A stretch of 54,280 nt of DNA from Candidatus Fermentithermobacillaceae bacterium (GCA_018052455.1 JAGPNE010000001.1:240981-295260); one strand, 5' to 3'; positions 36,589-46,856 are shown, counted from the first letter of the stretch. The notes: generated by a model from the letters alone, not told the origin. Translations and numbers: made by a program.

Positions 36589-37043
36589 TGCTCATCCTCC
36601 CGGGATTCTCCTAGACCCCCGCTGTTTGCAGGAGGCTTGGTACCATACTCAAGCGACACGCTGATAGCGTCGTTTTCTCTTATAGCTACAATCCTGCCAT
36701 CTTCTACAACTATTTCGCAAGCCATGGCTTCAGGCCACTTATCCCCTACCTTAAGGTCGTAAAAACCTTCGACCTGACCACGTGTGACCTCCTGTCCGTC
36801 TTTAAGACCAGCGATGTCTTTTAGGTTCTCCAAGAGGGTTTCCTTGCGCGCAACCAAACTGTTCTTGCTTTCAAGCAATGAAGAAACATCGACTCCCCTT
36901 GAAGACAGACTCAGCAATGCCTCTTCGACTCTTACAATTTCATTTTCTATCTCTTTTAGGACCTTTTGCGTTTCCATGCCAAGTTCAGAGCGCAAACGCG
37001 CAGTAACCCTTGATTTTACCGTGATGGACCTGGAAATTAGCAT
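36585..37043 (-). CDS. ylqD: YlqD-family protein
   Basis: A 152-residue protein of unknown function recognised by its beginning (SRSITVKSRVTARLRSEL) and by its place after khpA, as in Bacillus. The middle (about 28-80) is predicted coiled coil and the end is a small beta domain (YDLKVGDKWPE, CEIVVEDGRIVAIRE). It is not RimM: no PRC-barrel motifs are seen. ATG at 37043 is the best start. It overlaps trmD by four bases and follows khpA with a gap of 47 bases. Confidence 0.82.
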   Translation of the reverse strand: MLISRSITVKSRVTARLRSELGMETQKVLKEIENEIVRVEEALLSLSSRGVDVSSLLESKNSLVARKETLLENLKDIAGLKDGQEVTRGQVEGFYDLKVGDKWPEAMACEIVVEDGRIVAIRENDAISVSLEYGTKPPANSGGLGESREDEH

Positions 37044-37090
37044 TATCACACCGTCCCACAAAAACATGTATTACCGAACTGTTACGACGC

Positions 37091-37324
37091 CTACTCCAGA
37101 ATCTCAACCGTAGCACGCTTGCCTTCCTTTGCTGCCGCCGCTTGAACAAGAGCCCTTACTGCATGAATAACACGGCCCTTCTTCCCGATGACTTTCCCCA
37201 TGTCTTCAGGCGCAACCCTAAGTTCGAATACTACTGCTCTTTCGCCCTCCACCTCGTTAACCTCTACCTGATCTGGATTATCCACTATAGACTTGGCAAT
37301 ATACGTAACTAGATCCTTCAACAT
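37091..37324 (-). CDS. khpA: KH-domain RNA-binding protein KhpA (YlqC)
   Basis: A 77-residue single KH domain with the GxxG loop in [12 protein letters not shown]. KhpA proteins bind RNA, often as a pair with KhpB, and influence cell division and cell-wall growth in some Firmicutes. ATG at 37324 is six bases behind GGAGG. It is 17 bases downstream of rpsP. Confidence 0.95.
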   Translation of the reverse strand: MLKDLVTYIAKSIVDNPDQVEVNEVEGERAVVFELRVAPEDMGKVIGKKGRVIHAVRALVQAAAAKEGKRATVEILE

Positions 37325-37341
37325 ATGCGCCCTCCTTGAAA

Positions 37342-37629
37342 CTAGTTGTCTACATCAGTACCTTTCGTGCGAACGGTTTGCCACTTCTCAATAATGCCGG
37401 CTCGATTCAAAATAGTCTTTACTGTAGGTGTAGGAACTGCACCTCTTTCCAGCCATAGCATTGCCCTATCCTCATGCACCTTGTACGTCGCTGGATCGGT
37501 AGTAGGATCATAGTAACCGATCTCCTCGATGGGCTTGCCGTCGCGCCCCGTCTTGGAATCCGCAACTACTATCCTGTACGAGGGATTCTTTTTGGCACCC
37601 ATTCTCTTCAAACGAATCTTTACTGCCAA
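37342..37629 (-). CDS. rpsP: 30S ribosomal protein S16
   Basis: A 95-residue S16 with the conserved start [13 protein letters not shown] and [15 protein letters not shown], followed by [11 protein letters not shown] at 37629 lies behind AAAGGAG with 10-base spacing. It is between ffh and khpA in the standard order. Confidence 0.97.
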   Translation of the reverse strand: MAVKIRLKRMGAKKNPSYRIVVADSKTGRDGKPIEEIGYYDPTTDPATYKVHEDRAMLWLERGAVPTPTVKTILNRAGIIEKWQTVRTKGTDVDN

Positions 37630-37675
37630 TTTACCACTGCTCCTTTCTCATCGAGTCTGAATCCTAGATCTGCCC

Positions 37676-38995
37676 TTAAGGCAAACGTAGTTTTCCTATT
37701 TTCTCAGGCTTATTAAGTTGAAATAGCATCTTTTTTGCTTGAAAGAACTGCTTAAGAAGCCTGTTTACTTCCTGCACCGATGTCCCGCTTCCCTTAGCTA
37801 TCCGACGCTTCCTAGAACCATCGATGATGTCAGGCTTACGCCTCTCAATCGGGGTCATTGAGTTTATAATTGCTTCTACCCTTGCGATCTCTTTTGGATC
37901 AACTTCCATGTTGCCCGCTGCCTTCGGAAATCCCGGTATCATACGCATGATATCTCCGAGCGAACCCATTTTCTTGACTTCTGTCATCTGGTCCATAAAG
38001 TCCTCAAGAGTGAATTCCCGGCGCTTCAGCTTGGCCTCCATCTCGGCCGCTTTCTTCTCGTCGAAAGCTGATTCGGCTCGCTCGATAAGCGTGAGAATGT
38101 CGCCCATACCTAAGATACGAGAGGCCATTCTATCGGGATGGAAAACTTCAAAGTCCTCTATTTTCTCCCCGACGGACACGAATTTTATGGGTTTTCCTGT
38201 TACCTTAGCAATAGATAGCGCTGCTCCTCCTCTGGCATCGGAGTCCATCTTACTGAGAATGACCCCTGTAATATCTACTACTTGGTCGAAAACTTCCGCA
38301 ACTTTGCAGGCCTCCTGTCCTGTCATGGCGTCGACTACCAGCAATCTTTCTTTAGGCAAAGTGGCTTCCCTAATTCTCCTAGCTTCGTCCATCATGTCGT
38401 CGTCTATCTGGAGTCTTCCGGCTGTATCGAGAATCACGACATCATATGAAGAAGATATTGCTCTTTCGACGCCTTTTTTGGCAATGATCTCCGGAGGTGT
38501 ACCATCAGTAAGCGTAAAGAACGCTACTCCCGCGCTCTCTGCCAAGAGCTCAAGTTGTCGCTGAGCCGCAGGTCTGTAAATATCGCAAGAGACAAGTAAG
38601 GCCCTTCTTCCTTGCTTCTTCAAGTGAACGCCGAGCTTACCAGCAGTAGAGGTCTTACCCGAACCTTGGAGCCCGTAAAGAGCTATTACAGAAGGAGGTG
38701 AGCCTGAAATGTTCAATGCATGGGTCTTGCCACCTAACAATTCCACAAGTTCCTCATTCACGATCTTGATCACTTGCTGGGCAGGGGTTAGACTCTCTAA
38801 GACCTCCCGGCTTAGACACCGATCTTTTACGATTGCGGTAAACTCCCTGACTACCTTGAAGTTCACGTCTGCTTCCAACAAAGCAAGACGTACCTCTCTC
38901 AGCGTTTCGTCAACATCTTTTTCGGAAAGTTTTCCTTTTCCCCGCAATTTCTTGAAAGTATCTGCGAGTCGCGACGCAAGGTTTTCAAATGCCAT
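37676..38995 (-). CDS. ffh: Signal recognition particle protein Ffh
   Basis: A 439-residue SRP54-type GTPase that binds signal sequences and 4.5S/6S RNA. The N domain spans about 1-90, the G domain has GLQGSGKTST (G1), the DTAGRL motif (G3) and LSKMDSDARGG (G4), and the Met-rich M domain runs from about 300. ATG at 38995 is inside the end of ylxM (11-base overlap), indicating coupling. Function is with FtsY, encoded two genes upstream. Confidence 0.97.
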   Translation of the reverse strand: MAFENLASRLADTFKKLRGKGKLSEKDVDETLREVRLALLEADVNFKVVREFTAIVKDRCLSREVLESLTPAQQVIKIVNEELVELLGGKTHALNISGSPPSVIALYGLQGSGKTSTAGKLGVHLKKQGRRALLVSCDIYRPAAQRQLELLAESAGVAFFTLTDGTPPEIIAKKGVERAISSSYDVVILDTAGRLQIDDDMMDEARRIREATLPKERLLVVDAMTGQEACKVAEVFDQVVDITGVILSKMDSDARGGAALSIAKVTGKPIKFVSVGEKIEDFEVFHPDRMASRILGMGDILTLIERAESAFDEKKAAEMEAKLKRREFTLEDFMDQMTEVKKMGSLGDIMRMIPGFPKAAGNMEVDPKEIARVEAIINSMTPIERRKPDIIDGSRKRRIAKGSGTSVQEVNRLLKQFFQAKKMLFQLNKPEKIGKLRLP

Positions 38996-39389
38996 TTTCG
39001 TATTCACCCCAAGAATCGTTTTCATCAATAACCATCAGCGCTTGTTTCCTGTGCTCATTCCAGTTATCCTCGTCCATCGTCTCGCAGAGCTCTCTTATTT
39101 TCCTAAGACGTTCTTCGAACCGTTCCGTTTTCTGCTTCATGCCAAGTTTTTCTTCGTAGAGGAACAAGGCGTTTACGCAGCGCTTTATAGCGTCGTCACA
39201 GCCTTGCCTCGATATGCCAAGCCTTTGGGCCATCTCAGAGAGAGACAAATCTTCGTCAAACTTAAGCTCAGCGACCTGTCGTTGCCTAGGAGGAAGCAGG
39301 TCTTCGTACAAATCCCTAAGAAGCGCAATCTCATGGATGTCTTCAGGCGACGAGTACGATCTTCTTTTCATCAAATCCCCCACTGTCAT
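38985..39389 (-). CDS. ylxM: YlxM-family helix-turn-helix protein
   Basis: A 134-residue protein resembling sigma factor region 4: LLPPRQRQVAELKF, then LSLSEMAQRLGISRQGCDDAIKRC. YlxM is encoded beside ffh in many Firmicutes and affects SRP function in some of them. A C-terminal coiled-coil tail (about 80-134) follows the HTH. ATG at 39389, eight bases behind AAAGG, is chosen; a nearby ATG six codons on is an alternative. Confidence 0.9.
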   Translation of the reverse strand: MTVGDLMKRRSYSSPEDIHEIALLRDLYEDLLPPRQRQVAELKFDEDLSLSEMAQRLGISRQGCDDAIKRCVNALFLYEEKLGMKQKTERFEERLRKIRELCETMDEDNWNEHRKQALMVIDENDSWGEYENGI

Positions 39390-39417
39390 GGTCATTACCT
39401 TTACACACGTATAGATT

Positions 39418-40371
39418 CTACACAAAAGGTTGCCGGCGGTCAACACCAGCGGCGTCTGAATCTAGGCCGAAAATGCTAAACGCAAAGTCATGGGCATTAA
39501 AGTCCTTGAGATCCTCAGGTTTTTCTCCTATTCCGACAAGTTTTATGGGAATCCCAAGCTCACTAGCAATCGCGACGGCAATACCTCCTTTTGACGAACC
39601 ATCCAGTTTGGTTATGCATACCCCTGTTACTCCCACGCTCTCGGCAAATACCTTCGCCTGAATAAGACCGTTTTGACCGGTAGTCCCATCAATAACAAGA
39701 AGTACCTCATGTGGCGCCCCGGGGATCTCTCGGGAGATTACCCTTATTATCTTCTTAAGCTCCTCCATCAGGTTCTTCTTAGTGTGTAGCCTACCTGCGG
39801 TATCGACCAAAAGCAAATCTGCTTTTCTTGCGATTGATGCCCTAGCAGCATCAAACGCGACAGCGCCTGGGTCTGCGCCGTGCTGGTGGCTAACTAGATC
39901 TGCGCCGACGCGTCTGGCCCAGACAGCCAGCTGATCGTCAGCGGCCGCCCGAAAAGTATCTGCCGCTGCAAATACCACCTTTTTGCCGCTATCTACCCAC
40001 CTTTTAGCAAGTTTCGCAATCGTAGTAGTCTTGCCTGACCCATTAACCCCCACCATGACATAGACAGTAGGCCCTGAGTCCGACACCTTCAGCGGTTCAT
40101 CTACAGACAGGAAAATCTCAGCTACTTTCTCCGCCATCATCCCGTACAAATCCTCTTCAGATGCAACAGGCTGCTTCTTGCCATCTTCCCTGAGACTCGC
40201 GATAAGACCGGAAGTTGCCTTGACTCCTACATCAGCCTGAATAAGTATGGCTTCGAGGTCCTCCAGGAATTCGTCAGTGAGTACACCTGGTTTAAATATG
40301 GTTTCGATCTTGCTCCTCAAATTACCTGACGTCTTTGAAAGTCCTTCTTTCAGTCGTTCAAATATACCCAT
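39418..40371 (-). CDS. ftsY: Signal recognition particle receptor FtsY
   Basis: A 317-residue SRP receptor GTPase. The N domain is about 1-95; the G domain has GVNGSGKTTT, DTFRAAA, DTAGRLHTK and ITKLDGSSKGG. The acidic N-terminal A region of proteobacterial FtsY is absent, as usual in Firmicutes. The start ATG lies eight bases behind GGGGGGAA. It is 42 bases downstream of smc. Confidence 0.97.
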   Translation of the reverse strand: MGIFERLKEGLSKTSGNLRSKIETIFKPGVLTDEFLEDLEAILIQADVGVKATSGLIASLREDGKKQPVASEEDLYGMMAEKVAEIFLSVDEPLKVSDSGPTVYVMVGVNGSGKTTTIAKLAKRWVDSGKKVVFAAADTFRAAADDQLAVWARRVGADLVSHQHGADPGAVAFDAARASIARKADLLLVDTAGRLHTKKNLMEELKKIIRVISREIPGAPHEVLLVIDGTTGQNGLIQAKVFAESVGVTGVCITKLDGSSKGGIAVAIASELGIPIKLVGIGEKPEDLKDFNAHDFAFSIFGLDSDAAGVDRRQPFV

Positions 40372-40413
40372 CTGAAATTCCCCCCGTAACTACTTGGACT
40401 GCTTAACATTTAT

Positions 40414-43400
40414 TCAGTGTTGAAGCCTCATCCCAAAAACCTTTGATACGCCCGGTTCCTCCATTGTGACCCCGTATATTACGTCGGCCACCTCCATTGT
40501 GGATTCTTGATGGGTGATTACCACAAATTGAGTTTGGTCCGAGTATCTCCTTAGAAACTGAGCAAATCGTACCACATTAGCGTCATCTAGCGAAGAATCC
40601 ACTTCGTCGAGCACCATAAGGGGTGAAGGACTCGTAGACAATACTGCGAAAATCAGCGCAATACCGCAAAGCGATCTTTCTCCCCCCGACAGCAAGTTGA
40701 ACTGCTTGTGCCTTCTACCAGGAGGCTCTGCAATGACTTCTATTCCCATATTCTCATCTACAATATTGAGTCTGCCTCGACCTCCGCCGAAAAGCTCCAC
40801 GAATATTCTCCGAAAGTTCTGGTCAACTTGCTCGAATGTTGCCATGAATCGCGCGTGAATTTCTGCGTCTATCAGATCGCGGGTGCGTTCAAGTTCATTC
40901 ATCGCTGTTTGGATATCGGTTTTCTCGTTTTCTACGCTCTCGATTCGATCCGATAATTCCACGTAGTCCTTTTCAGCTTTCAGATTGACAGTCCCGAGCG
41001 CCATTACCTGTGATTCAATTTCTTGCATCCTATCCAGAGCTTCCTGACGGTTTATTCTCGGATGGTTGCAGTCATCGGCACTATTGATGCCATATCTGGA
41101 TAGAAGCATCTGTCTTGTTTCGCCTAAGGACTTCTCAATGCCATCTTTCTCAGTCTTGGCATCAGACATTCTGGACTGCATATACAAGTATTCCTTCTTG
41201 TTCGATTCCAACTCCTCAAGAGTCTTACTCAATCTCTCAGTAAGCGAAGCGAGGTCCTTTTGCAGAACAGATATTTCTTTATCGAGGTCACCCTTTTCTC
41301 TCTCAACAGCATCGATCGACTCTTCCAAAGACGCAATTTCGGGAATAAGGCCGTCTTTGAGCTGGGTCAGGCGTAACATCTCCTTTTCCTCGTCGACCAA
41401 AGTGCTCCTGGTGGACATCTGTTGCCCTTTTAGGCTCTCGATTTGCCCGAGTAGTGATGCAAACTCTCTATCTAGTTTTTCTTTTTCCGCCTCAATTTGA
41501 GCAATTCTTGCAGGATAACTTTCAGCCGAACTGAGGAATCCGCTAATCTGGCTCTCGTACTTGCTGAGTTCTTGCTCTCGCGACACAATTTCCATTGAAA
41601 GGCTTTGGTGCTCTTCTTCAACCTCTGCAATCTCGAGCATAAGACGTTCTTTCGAAAGTCTAAGGGGCTCGATGTTTGTCTCTGCCTTGAGTACTTCATT
41701 CGCGGACGTATCAATCGCGCGTGTTAAATCGGATACTGTTTTTCTAAGACCTGAGATCTTGGAGGCGAGCAATATGTTGTTGGCTCTAGCTTCCTCAAGA
41801 CGCTTCTCGTAGTCTGACAGTTCTTCCGCCAAATCTGTAGCTGCTGCCTTCTTTTCCGAAATCTCGAGTTGCCTACTAGAGATCTCATGGGAAAGCGACT
41901 CTAGCTCGCGCTTTCTAAGAAAAAGCGTTGCGTGTCTAGGAGGCTCTCCCCCTGTAATGGCTCCACCGGGATCAATGATTTCTCCCTCTAAGGTTACTAC
42001 ACGCGCTGTCCATGAGGATTCTTCCATGAAAGCCAAGCCGCTTTCTATTGTTTCGGCTAGGACTATGTTCCCGAATAGATGTTGTGCACACACCATAAGG
42101 TCTTCAGAACAGTTGACTATGGAAATAAGCGGTCTTACCCCGCTTATTTTGCTTAGAGCTGAAAATGCTTTTCTGTGAAGTGTTCGAGGTTTCAGCACGC
42201 TGAGCGGCAGAAAAGTACACCTCCCAGCCTTTTGCGCCTTCAGATAGGCTATTGCTGATTTTGCTGCGTCCTCGTCGGACACTATGATATTCTCTGTGGT
42301 GCCTCCTGCTGCCGAGGATAGAGCCTTTATGAACCTCTCCTCACACGAAATGGTCTCTCCAACGGCCCCAACTATGCCATCGAGAATGCCGCGTTTCTGT
42401 GCCAATAAGATGGCACGCGGGCCCTTTCCGTATCCCTCAAAGCTCGACTCCAATTCCTGGAGAACGTTTTTTCTTGCCGTAGCTGACGACATCTGAGATT
42501 CTAAATTCCTAACGAGAAAAGTCATACTCTCTAGAGACGCCTTCAAAAACTCTGTTTTTTCCTCCAGTGACTCGCACAAGACTTTGGATCCGCGTTCTTC
42601 CTCGATGGCTTGACACAACTCCTGCTCAGCCTTATCCCTGGTATTACGCAGGTCGCCTATAGCCTCCTTCAAAGTCAGAATCTTGCTATTTACCTCTTTC
42701 ATTTCGGCTCCTATGGACAGAAGCTGTCCTTCCAGTTCTCTTTTCTTCTTGTCCAGAACCGCAAGATGTTCCGAGAGCGAGCTTATCTGGGAACGCGAGT
42801 CTATGACTTTGCCCCCTAGCGATTTCCACATTTGATCAAAACTTTCTTTTTCCTCTTGAAGAGTCTTAAGAGTGTTGAGAATCTCGGCACGCTTCAAGGA
42901 CACGCCTTCATACTTGAGCGCCAGCGATTCTTCCTGGGAAGCCATGTTTCTGAGATCAGATTCTAGAGACTTTCTGCGCAAATTTCGTGCATCTATCTCT
43001 TTGGAAATCAAACTCAACTTGCCGCTAATCTCATCTTTTGTTTTCTTTAGCGAAAAAGACTGCGCCTCAATATTCTCCTTATGTTCCTTTAGGAGAGTAA
43101 GACCAGTCTCTCTGCTCTCAACTTCGCGCTGAAGCGAAGCGACATCACTTTCAAGATGGGATGAGAGATGTAAAATCTCCTGTAGTTCTTTTGCATACTT
43201 AGCCATGCGTCTGTCTACGTTTTGAAGTTGTCGGAACTCTTCATTCTCTTGGTAGAGCCACATGGATAGTTCTGCATCGTTTCTTTCCTTAAGTAAAGCG
43301 TAGTACTTACTAGCTATCTCCCAATCTGCATAGAGAGAAGCCTTACGAGATTCAAGTTCTACCAGCAAATCCTCAAGTCTGATCAAGTCACTGCTTGCAA

Positions 43401-43929
43401 GGGACAATCTGTCTTCGATTTCCCTCTTGCTTAGTCTAAACTTCGATACCCCTGAGGCCTCTTCTATCCATAGGCGCCTGTCTTCAGGTCTTCCACCGGC
43501 GAGTTCTTGAATTGTCCCTTGTCCAATGACTACATACCCCGTGTGAGAAAGCCCAGTACCTAGCAATAACTCATTAACATCTTTGTATCGGCAAGTCCTG
43601 TTATTGATCCTGTATTCACTAGAACCATCTCTTGTAAAGCGTCTCGTAAGCTCTAGTTCTCCTTCGTCTATGACACCTTCAATAAGTAGTCTCACTTCAG
43701 CCATACCCATAGATTTTCTTTTGTGCGTGCCACCGAATATCAGATCCTCCAGCTTGTTGCACCGCAAGAGTCGCGGGTTTTGTTCGCCCAAAACCCATCT
43801 TAGCGCGTCTGCAATATTCGATTTGCCACATCCGTTAGGGCCTACAATCGCAGTAATTCCTGTCCCGAAGGTTAAGTCTGTGCGGTCACAAAAAGATTTG
43901 AATCCATGAAGTGAGAGCTTTTTTAGCAA
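40414..43929 (-). CDS. smc: Chromosome segregation protein SMC
   Basis: About 1171 residues. The N-terminal ATPase half carries GPNGCGKSN (Walker A); two long coiled coils (about 165-495 and 670-1010) flank a hinge whose end is marked by DPGGAITGG; the C-terminal half has LLSGGERSL (signature) and VLDEVDSSLDDAN (Walker B). It compacts and segregates chromosomes with ScpAB, which are not here. TTG at 43929, behind GGAGG, gives the family-typical LKKLSLHGFKSF beginning. Gene order smc-ftsY is conserved, but a regulator gene separates smc from rnc. Confidence 0.97.
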   Translation of the reverse strand: MLKKLSLHGFKSFCDRTDLTFGTGITAIVGPNGCGKSNIADALRWVLGEQNPRLLRCNKLEDLIFGGTHKRKSMGMAEVRLLIEGVIDEGELELTRRFTRDGSSEYRINNRTCRYKDVNELLLGTGLSHTGYVVIGQGTIQELAGGRPEDRRLWIEEASGVSKFRLSKREIEDRLSLASSDLIRLEDLLVELESRKASLYADWEIASKYYALLKERNDAELSMWLYQENEEFRQLQNVDRRMAKYAKELQEILHLSSHLESDVASLQREVESRETGLTLLKEHKENIEAQSFSLKKTKDEISGKLSLISKEIDARNLRRKSLESDLRNMASQEESLALKYEGVSLKRAEILNTLKTLQEEKESFDQMWKSLGGKVIDSRSQISSLSEHLAVLDKKKRELEGQLLSIGAEMKEVNSKILTLKEAIGDLRNTRDKAEQELCQAIEEERGSKVLCESLEEKTEFLKASLESMTFLVRNLESQMSSATARKNVLQELESSFEGYGKGPRAILLAQKRGILDGIVGAVGETISCEERFIKALSSAAGGTTENIIVSDEDAAKSAIAYLKAQKAGRCTFLPLSVLKPRTLHRKAFSALSKISGVRPLISIVNCSEDLMVCAQHLFGNIVLAETIESGLAFMEESSWTARVVTLEGEIIDPGGAITGGEPPRHATLFLRKRELESLSHEISSRQLEISEKKAAATDLAEELSDYEKRLEEARANNILLASKISGLRKTVSDLTRAIDTSANEVLKAETNIEPLRLSKERLMLEIAEVEEEHQSLSMEIVSREQELSKYESQISGFLSSAESYPARIAQIEAEKEKLDREFASLLGQIESLKGQQMSTRSTLVDEEKEMLRLTQLKDGLIPEIASLEESIDAVEREKGDLDKEISVLQKDLASLTERLSKTLEELESNKKEYLYMQSRMSDAKTEKDGIEKSLGETRQMLLSRYGINSADDCNHPRINRQEALDRMQEIESQVMALGTVNLKAEKDYVELSDRIESVENEKTDIQTAMNELERTRDLIDAEIHARFMATFEQVDQNFRRIFVELFGGGRGRLNIVDENMGIEVIAEPPGRRHKQFNLLSGGERSLCGIALIFAVLSTSPSPLMVLDEVDSSLDDANVVRFAQFLRRYSDQTQFVVITHQESTMEVADVIYGVTMEEPGVSKVFGMRLQH

Positions 43930-44000
43930 GAGATTAGTGCCTCCTGACAACGATTATGTATGTAAGTTTATATATGTTATGTAAAGGATTATTCACCCGC

Positions 44001-44009
44001 TGCTATAAG
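44001..44009 (+). promoter_or_regulatory. Extended -10 element before the HTH/S24-like regulator
   Basis: TGCTATAAG fits an extended -10 and stands 39 bases before the TTG start. No good -35 is seen. The AT-rich 43951-44000 region also must hold any smc promoter; none was assigned. Confidence 0.35.
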
Positions 44010-44047
44010 GTAACTATGTTATCCAAACACTTAGGAGTGGATCGTTT

Positions 44048-44611
44048 TTGTCTAAGATCGATCAAATGGCGTACTTCATACTCGCCAATCCAAATATAAC
44101 AGCTAAAGAGCTTGCTGCAAAGTTAGGATACTCTGAACCGAAGTCCATTTACTACTGGCTGGAAAAGGCAGGATATGAGGGTCTCAAAGATTTCAAGAAA
44201 ATGGTATTGTCCAGATCTTTTCCTATACCCAGCAAAACCGTAGAGACCACCCGAGACTCAAGGAGATGGCCTACGCTGCCTCTTTACTTTGAAAATGACA
44301 GCCTAAGGCAGCTCGATCTTAAAGAGTACGTTAACGCGCATCTGGGTCCGAGGAGTTTCGCAGTTCTAGTCTCAGAGGACAGATACGGGGAAATAGCAAG
44401 CCCAGGAGACTTGCTGATCATTGATCCCGAAGGAACTTGCGGCCAAGGCGATCTGCTTCTTATCAATCAACAGGGCCGTCCGGCTATTGCAAGAGTCTAC
44501 TACTTGCCCGATAAATCTCCAATTTACATTGATGTAGAGGATATCACTCAACTGCTATCTCCCGATTTCATAAACGGCAAAATAATCTTTGTCCTCAACC
44601 ACTCAGTCTAA
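44048..44611 (+). CDS. HTH regulator with S24/LexA-like C-terminal domain lacking protease residues
   Basis: A 187-residue protein. The first 60 residues look like a helix-turn-helix (ITAKELAAKLGYSEPKSIYYWLEKAGY). Residues 98-187 resemble a LexA/phage-repressor S24 fold (SPGDLLIIDPEGTCGQGDLLLIN), but the expected catalytic Ser is Arg in EDRYGE and the expected Lys is Ala in AIARVYY, so self-cleavage is unlikely. TTG follows AGGAG by ten bases. It is divergent from smc and overlaps the end of rnc by nine bases, an insertion into a normally unbroken rnc-smc order. Targets are unknown. Confidence 0.7.
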   Translation: MSKIDQMAYFILANPNITAKELAAKLGYSEPKSIYYWLEKAGYEGLKDFKKMVLSRSFPIPSKTVETTRDSRRWPTLPLYFENDSLRQLDLKEYVNAHLGPRSFAVLVSEDRYGEIASPGDLLIIDPEGTCGQGDLLLINQQGRPAIARVYYLPDKSPIYIDVEDITQLLSPDFINGKIIFVLNHSV

Positions 44612-45298
44612 AAGTCCCTTTTTTCGAAGATATTCTCGGGCTGAATTCTCCTCAGCTTCCTTCTTCGTGCTACCTCGCCCCGTTGAGACCTGTCTTCCAT
44701 TGATCAAACAGGCAATATTGTAATAAGGACTGTGATCTGGTCCTTCTACACTCAAAACTCGGTACTCAAGTTTTGTGCCTGGCGTCTTCTGTACAAACTC
44801 TTGCAGAAGGCTTTTGGGGTCGACGGGCAACTCGCTTGGATCTTCGTTTACCAAAAGGGTGATCACTAGCTCCCTGGCTTGTTCCCAGCCAAATTGTATG
44901 AAATAGGCACCAACTATCGCTTCAAGAGCTCCAGCAAGTATGCTAGGACGCGACCTGCCCCCAGTCAGTTCTTCGCCCCTGCCCAACTTCAGGTAAGCTC
45001 CAAGATCAACAATCTGCGCTATTTGAGCTAGGGATGCACCTGAAACTAATGCAGCTCTCATTCTTGTAAGTTCCCCTTCAGAGAGACCAGGAAACTGTTC
45101 ATACAAGTACAGCGCTACTGCGAGAGATATGACTGCATCTCCCAGAAACTCCAGCCTTTCATTCGAGGGAAAGCCCTCACCCTTTTCATTTGAATAGGAG
45201 ACATGGGTAAAGGCCTGGTTCTTCAGCTGCTCTTCAAGACTATCTACTGCTTGTTGAAAGACATTTTTTAGTCGTTCAGTTTTCTTATGACAAGGCAA
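44603..45298 (-). CDS. rnc: Ribonuclease III
   Basis: A 231-residue double-strand RNA endonuclease. The catalytic signature [11 protein letters not shown] is near residue 47, with the second acidic site at [11 protein letters not shown], and a dsRNA-binding domain covers about 160-230 ([23 protein letters not shown]). It processes rRNA precursors and mRNAs. TTG at 45298 lies within the last codons of fabF (31-base overlap), about eight bases behind a GGGGGG site. Confidence 0.96.
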   Translation of the reverse strand: MPCHKKTERLKNVFQQAVDSLEEQLKNQAFTHVSYSNEKGEGFPSNERLEFLGDAVISLAVALYLYEQFPGLSEGELTRMRAALVSGASLAQIAQIVDLGAYLKLGRGEELTGGRSRPSILAGALEAIVGAYFIQFGWEQARELVITLLVNEDPSELPVDPKSLLQEFVQKTPGTKLEYRVLSVEGPDHSPYYNIACLINGRQVSTGRGSTKKEAEENSAREYLRKKGLLD

Positions 45299-46509
45299 GC
45301 GTTTTGCCCCCCAAAACCAAAAGAGTTCTTTAGCGCAACCTGAATTTCACATTGTCTTGCTTTGTTAGGTACGTAATCTAGGTCACATTCTGGATCCGGT
45401 TCCTCGTAGTTTATCGTAGGCGGAACGATCCCGTTATCTATAGCGAGAATTGTCGCAATTGTCTCTACTGCCCCTGCTGCTCCAAGCAAGTGACCTATCA
45501 TGGATTTCGTGGACGATATCATTGTCTGGTATGCCCGAGGGCCCATGAGATTCTTGATTGCTTGAGTTTCGTTCGCATCATTGTATGGCGTAGAAGTTCC
45601 ATGAGCATTGATGTAGTCAATGTCAGAGGGTGTCAAGCCTGCATCTCTTATTGCAGCGTCCATTGCCCTTCTAGCGCCATCGCCTTCGGGTGCAGGAGCC
45701 GTAATGTGGTATGCATCCGAGCTCATGCCATATCCTATTACTTCGGCATATACTTTTGCGTTTCGGCTTCGGGCATGTTCCAATTCCTCAAGGACAAGAA
45801 CTCCCGCCCCCTCACCTATCACGAAACCATCGCGGTTCTTGTCAAAAGGAGACGACGCTCTTGAAACAAGGTCATTTCGTGTAGATAGGGCTTTCATATT
45901 GCAAAAACCGGCTAGGCATAATGGAACAAGCGGGGCCTCTGTACCCCCGGTAACCATCACATCTGCATATCCACGCTGTATTATCCTCAGACTCTCGCCA
46001 ATGGCGTTGGTGCCTGAGGCACATGCGGTGACCACAGTGTTGATCGGCCCTTTGAGTCCCAAATCAATGGATATGTGGCCTGCTGCCATGTTCGGGATCA
46101 TCATAGGTACAAAAAAGGGTGAGACCCTACCTGGGCCTTTTGTCATGTAGTTCTCGTATTCAATCGACAAAGTCTCAATTCCGCCTATGCCGGTCCCAAT
46201 GATGACCCCTGCTCTTTGGCGGTCAAGATCATTGCCTAAGTTAGCATGTTCCGCAGCCATTCGTGCACACACGACAGCCATCTGCGTAAACCTGTCCATC
46301 TTACGAGCTTCACGCCGGTCCAAGTAGTCCAAAGGATCAAAATCAACCTCTCCGGCAATCCTGGAGGGGAAATCCGATGCGTCAAATCTGGTTATCTCTC
46401 GTATGCCAGACTTACCTTGGACAAGACCATCCCAAAATGGTGACAATCCTGTACCTATAGGACTTATAACCCCCATCCCAGTAACAACTACGCGTCTGTT
46501 TGCCTCCAC
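45268..46509 (-). CDS. fabF: 3-oxoacyl-ACP synthase II
   Basis: A condensing enzyme of about 413 residues that elongates acyl-ACP with malonyl-ACP. The active Cys is in [11 protein letters not shown], and the two His are in [11 protein letters not shown] and [15 protein letters not shown] at 46509 is 12 bases behind GGAGAGG; ATG four codons earlier abuts that site. It ends the fatty-acid operon together with rnc. Confidence 0.96.
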   Translation of the reverse strand: MEANRRVVVTGMGVISPIGTGLSPFWDGLVQGKSGIREITRFDASDFPSRIAGEVDFDPLDYLDRREARKMDRFTQMAVVCARMAAEHANLGNDLDRQRAGVIIGTGIGGIETLSIEYENYMTKGPGRVSPFFVPMMIPNMAAGHISIDLGLKGPINTVVTACASGTNAIGESLRIIQRGYADVMVTGGTEAPLVPLCLAGFCNMKALSTRNDLVSRASSPFDKNRDGFVIGEGAGVLVLEELEHARSRNAKVYAEVIGYGMSSDAYHITAPAPEGDGARRAMDAAIRDAGLTPSDIDYINAHGTSTPYNDANETQAIKNLMGPRAYQTMISSTKSMIGHLLGAAGAVETIATILAIDNGIVPPTINYEEPDPECDLDYVPNKARQCEIQVALKNSFGFGGQNACLVIRKLND

Positions 46510-46579
46510 TTTCAGGCACATCCTCTCCGTAGACTAGGGCCCCGCAAACCCCAAAGGTCGCAGGGCCTCGCTCTAACCG

Positions 46580-46825
46580 TTATTCTTTGACATGCTCCTT
46601 AAGATATTCTACGGCATCTTGGACTGTTGTAAGGTTCTCCGCATCTTCATCAGGTATTGTGATGCCGAAATCGCTCTCAAACGCCATGATAAGGTCTACG
46701 ATCTCTAAGGAATCAGCCCCTAGATCGTCGATAAAGGAAGATTCCATATTAACCAAAGACTCTTCAACGCCTAGTTGATCGACTACTATCTTCTTTACCG
46801 CTTCGAACAACTTATCTTCTGTCAA
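46580..46825 (-). CDS. acpP: Acyl carrier protein
   Basis: An 81-residue ACP with the phosphopantetheine attachment Ser39 in [14 protein letters not shown] at 46825 follows AAGGAGGTGA with ideal spacing. It carries growing acyl chains between FabD, FabH, FabG and FabF, all encoded beside it. Confidence 0.97.
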   Translation of the reverse strand: MTEDKLFEAVKKIVVDQLGVEESLVNMESSFIDDLGADSLEIVDLIMAFESDFGITIPDEDAENLTTVQDAVEYLKEHVKE

Positions 46826-46856
46826 GTTATTCACCTCCTTGCAGTAACACTCTGTA

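Noticed and set aside
36585..37043. RimM
   Set aside because: Position suggested it, but the sequence has a YlqD-type beginning and coiled coil and none of the RimM motifs.
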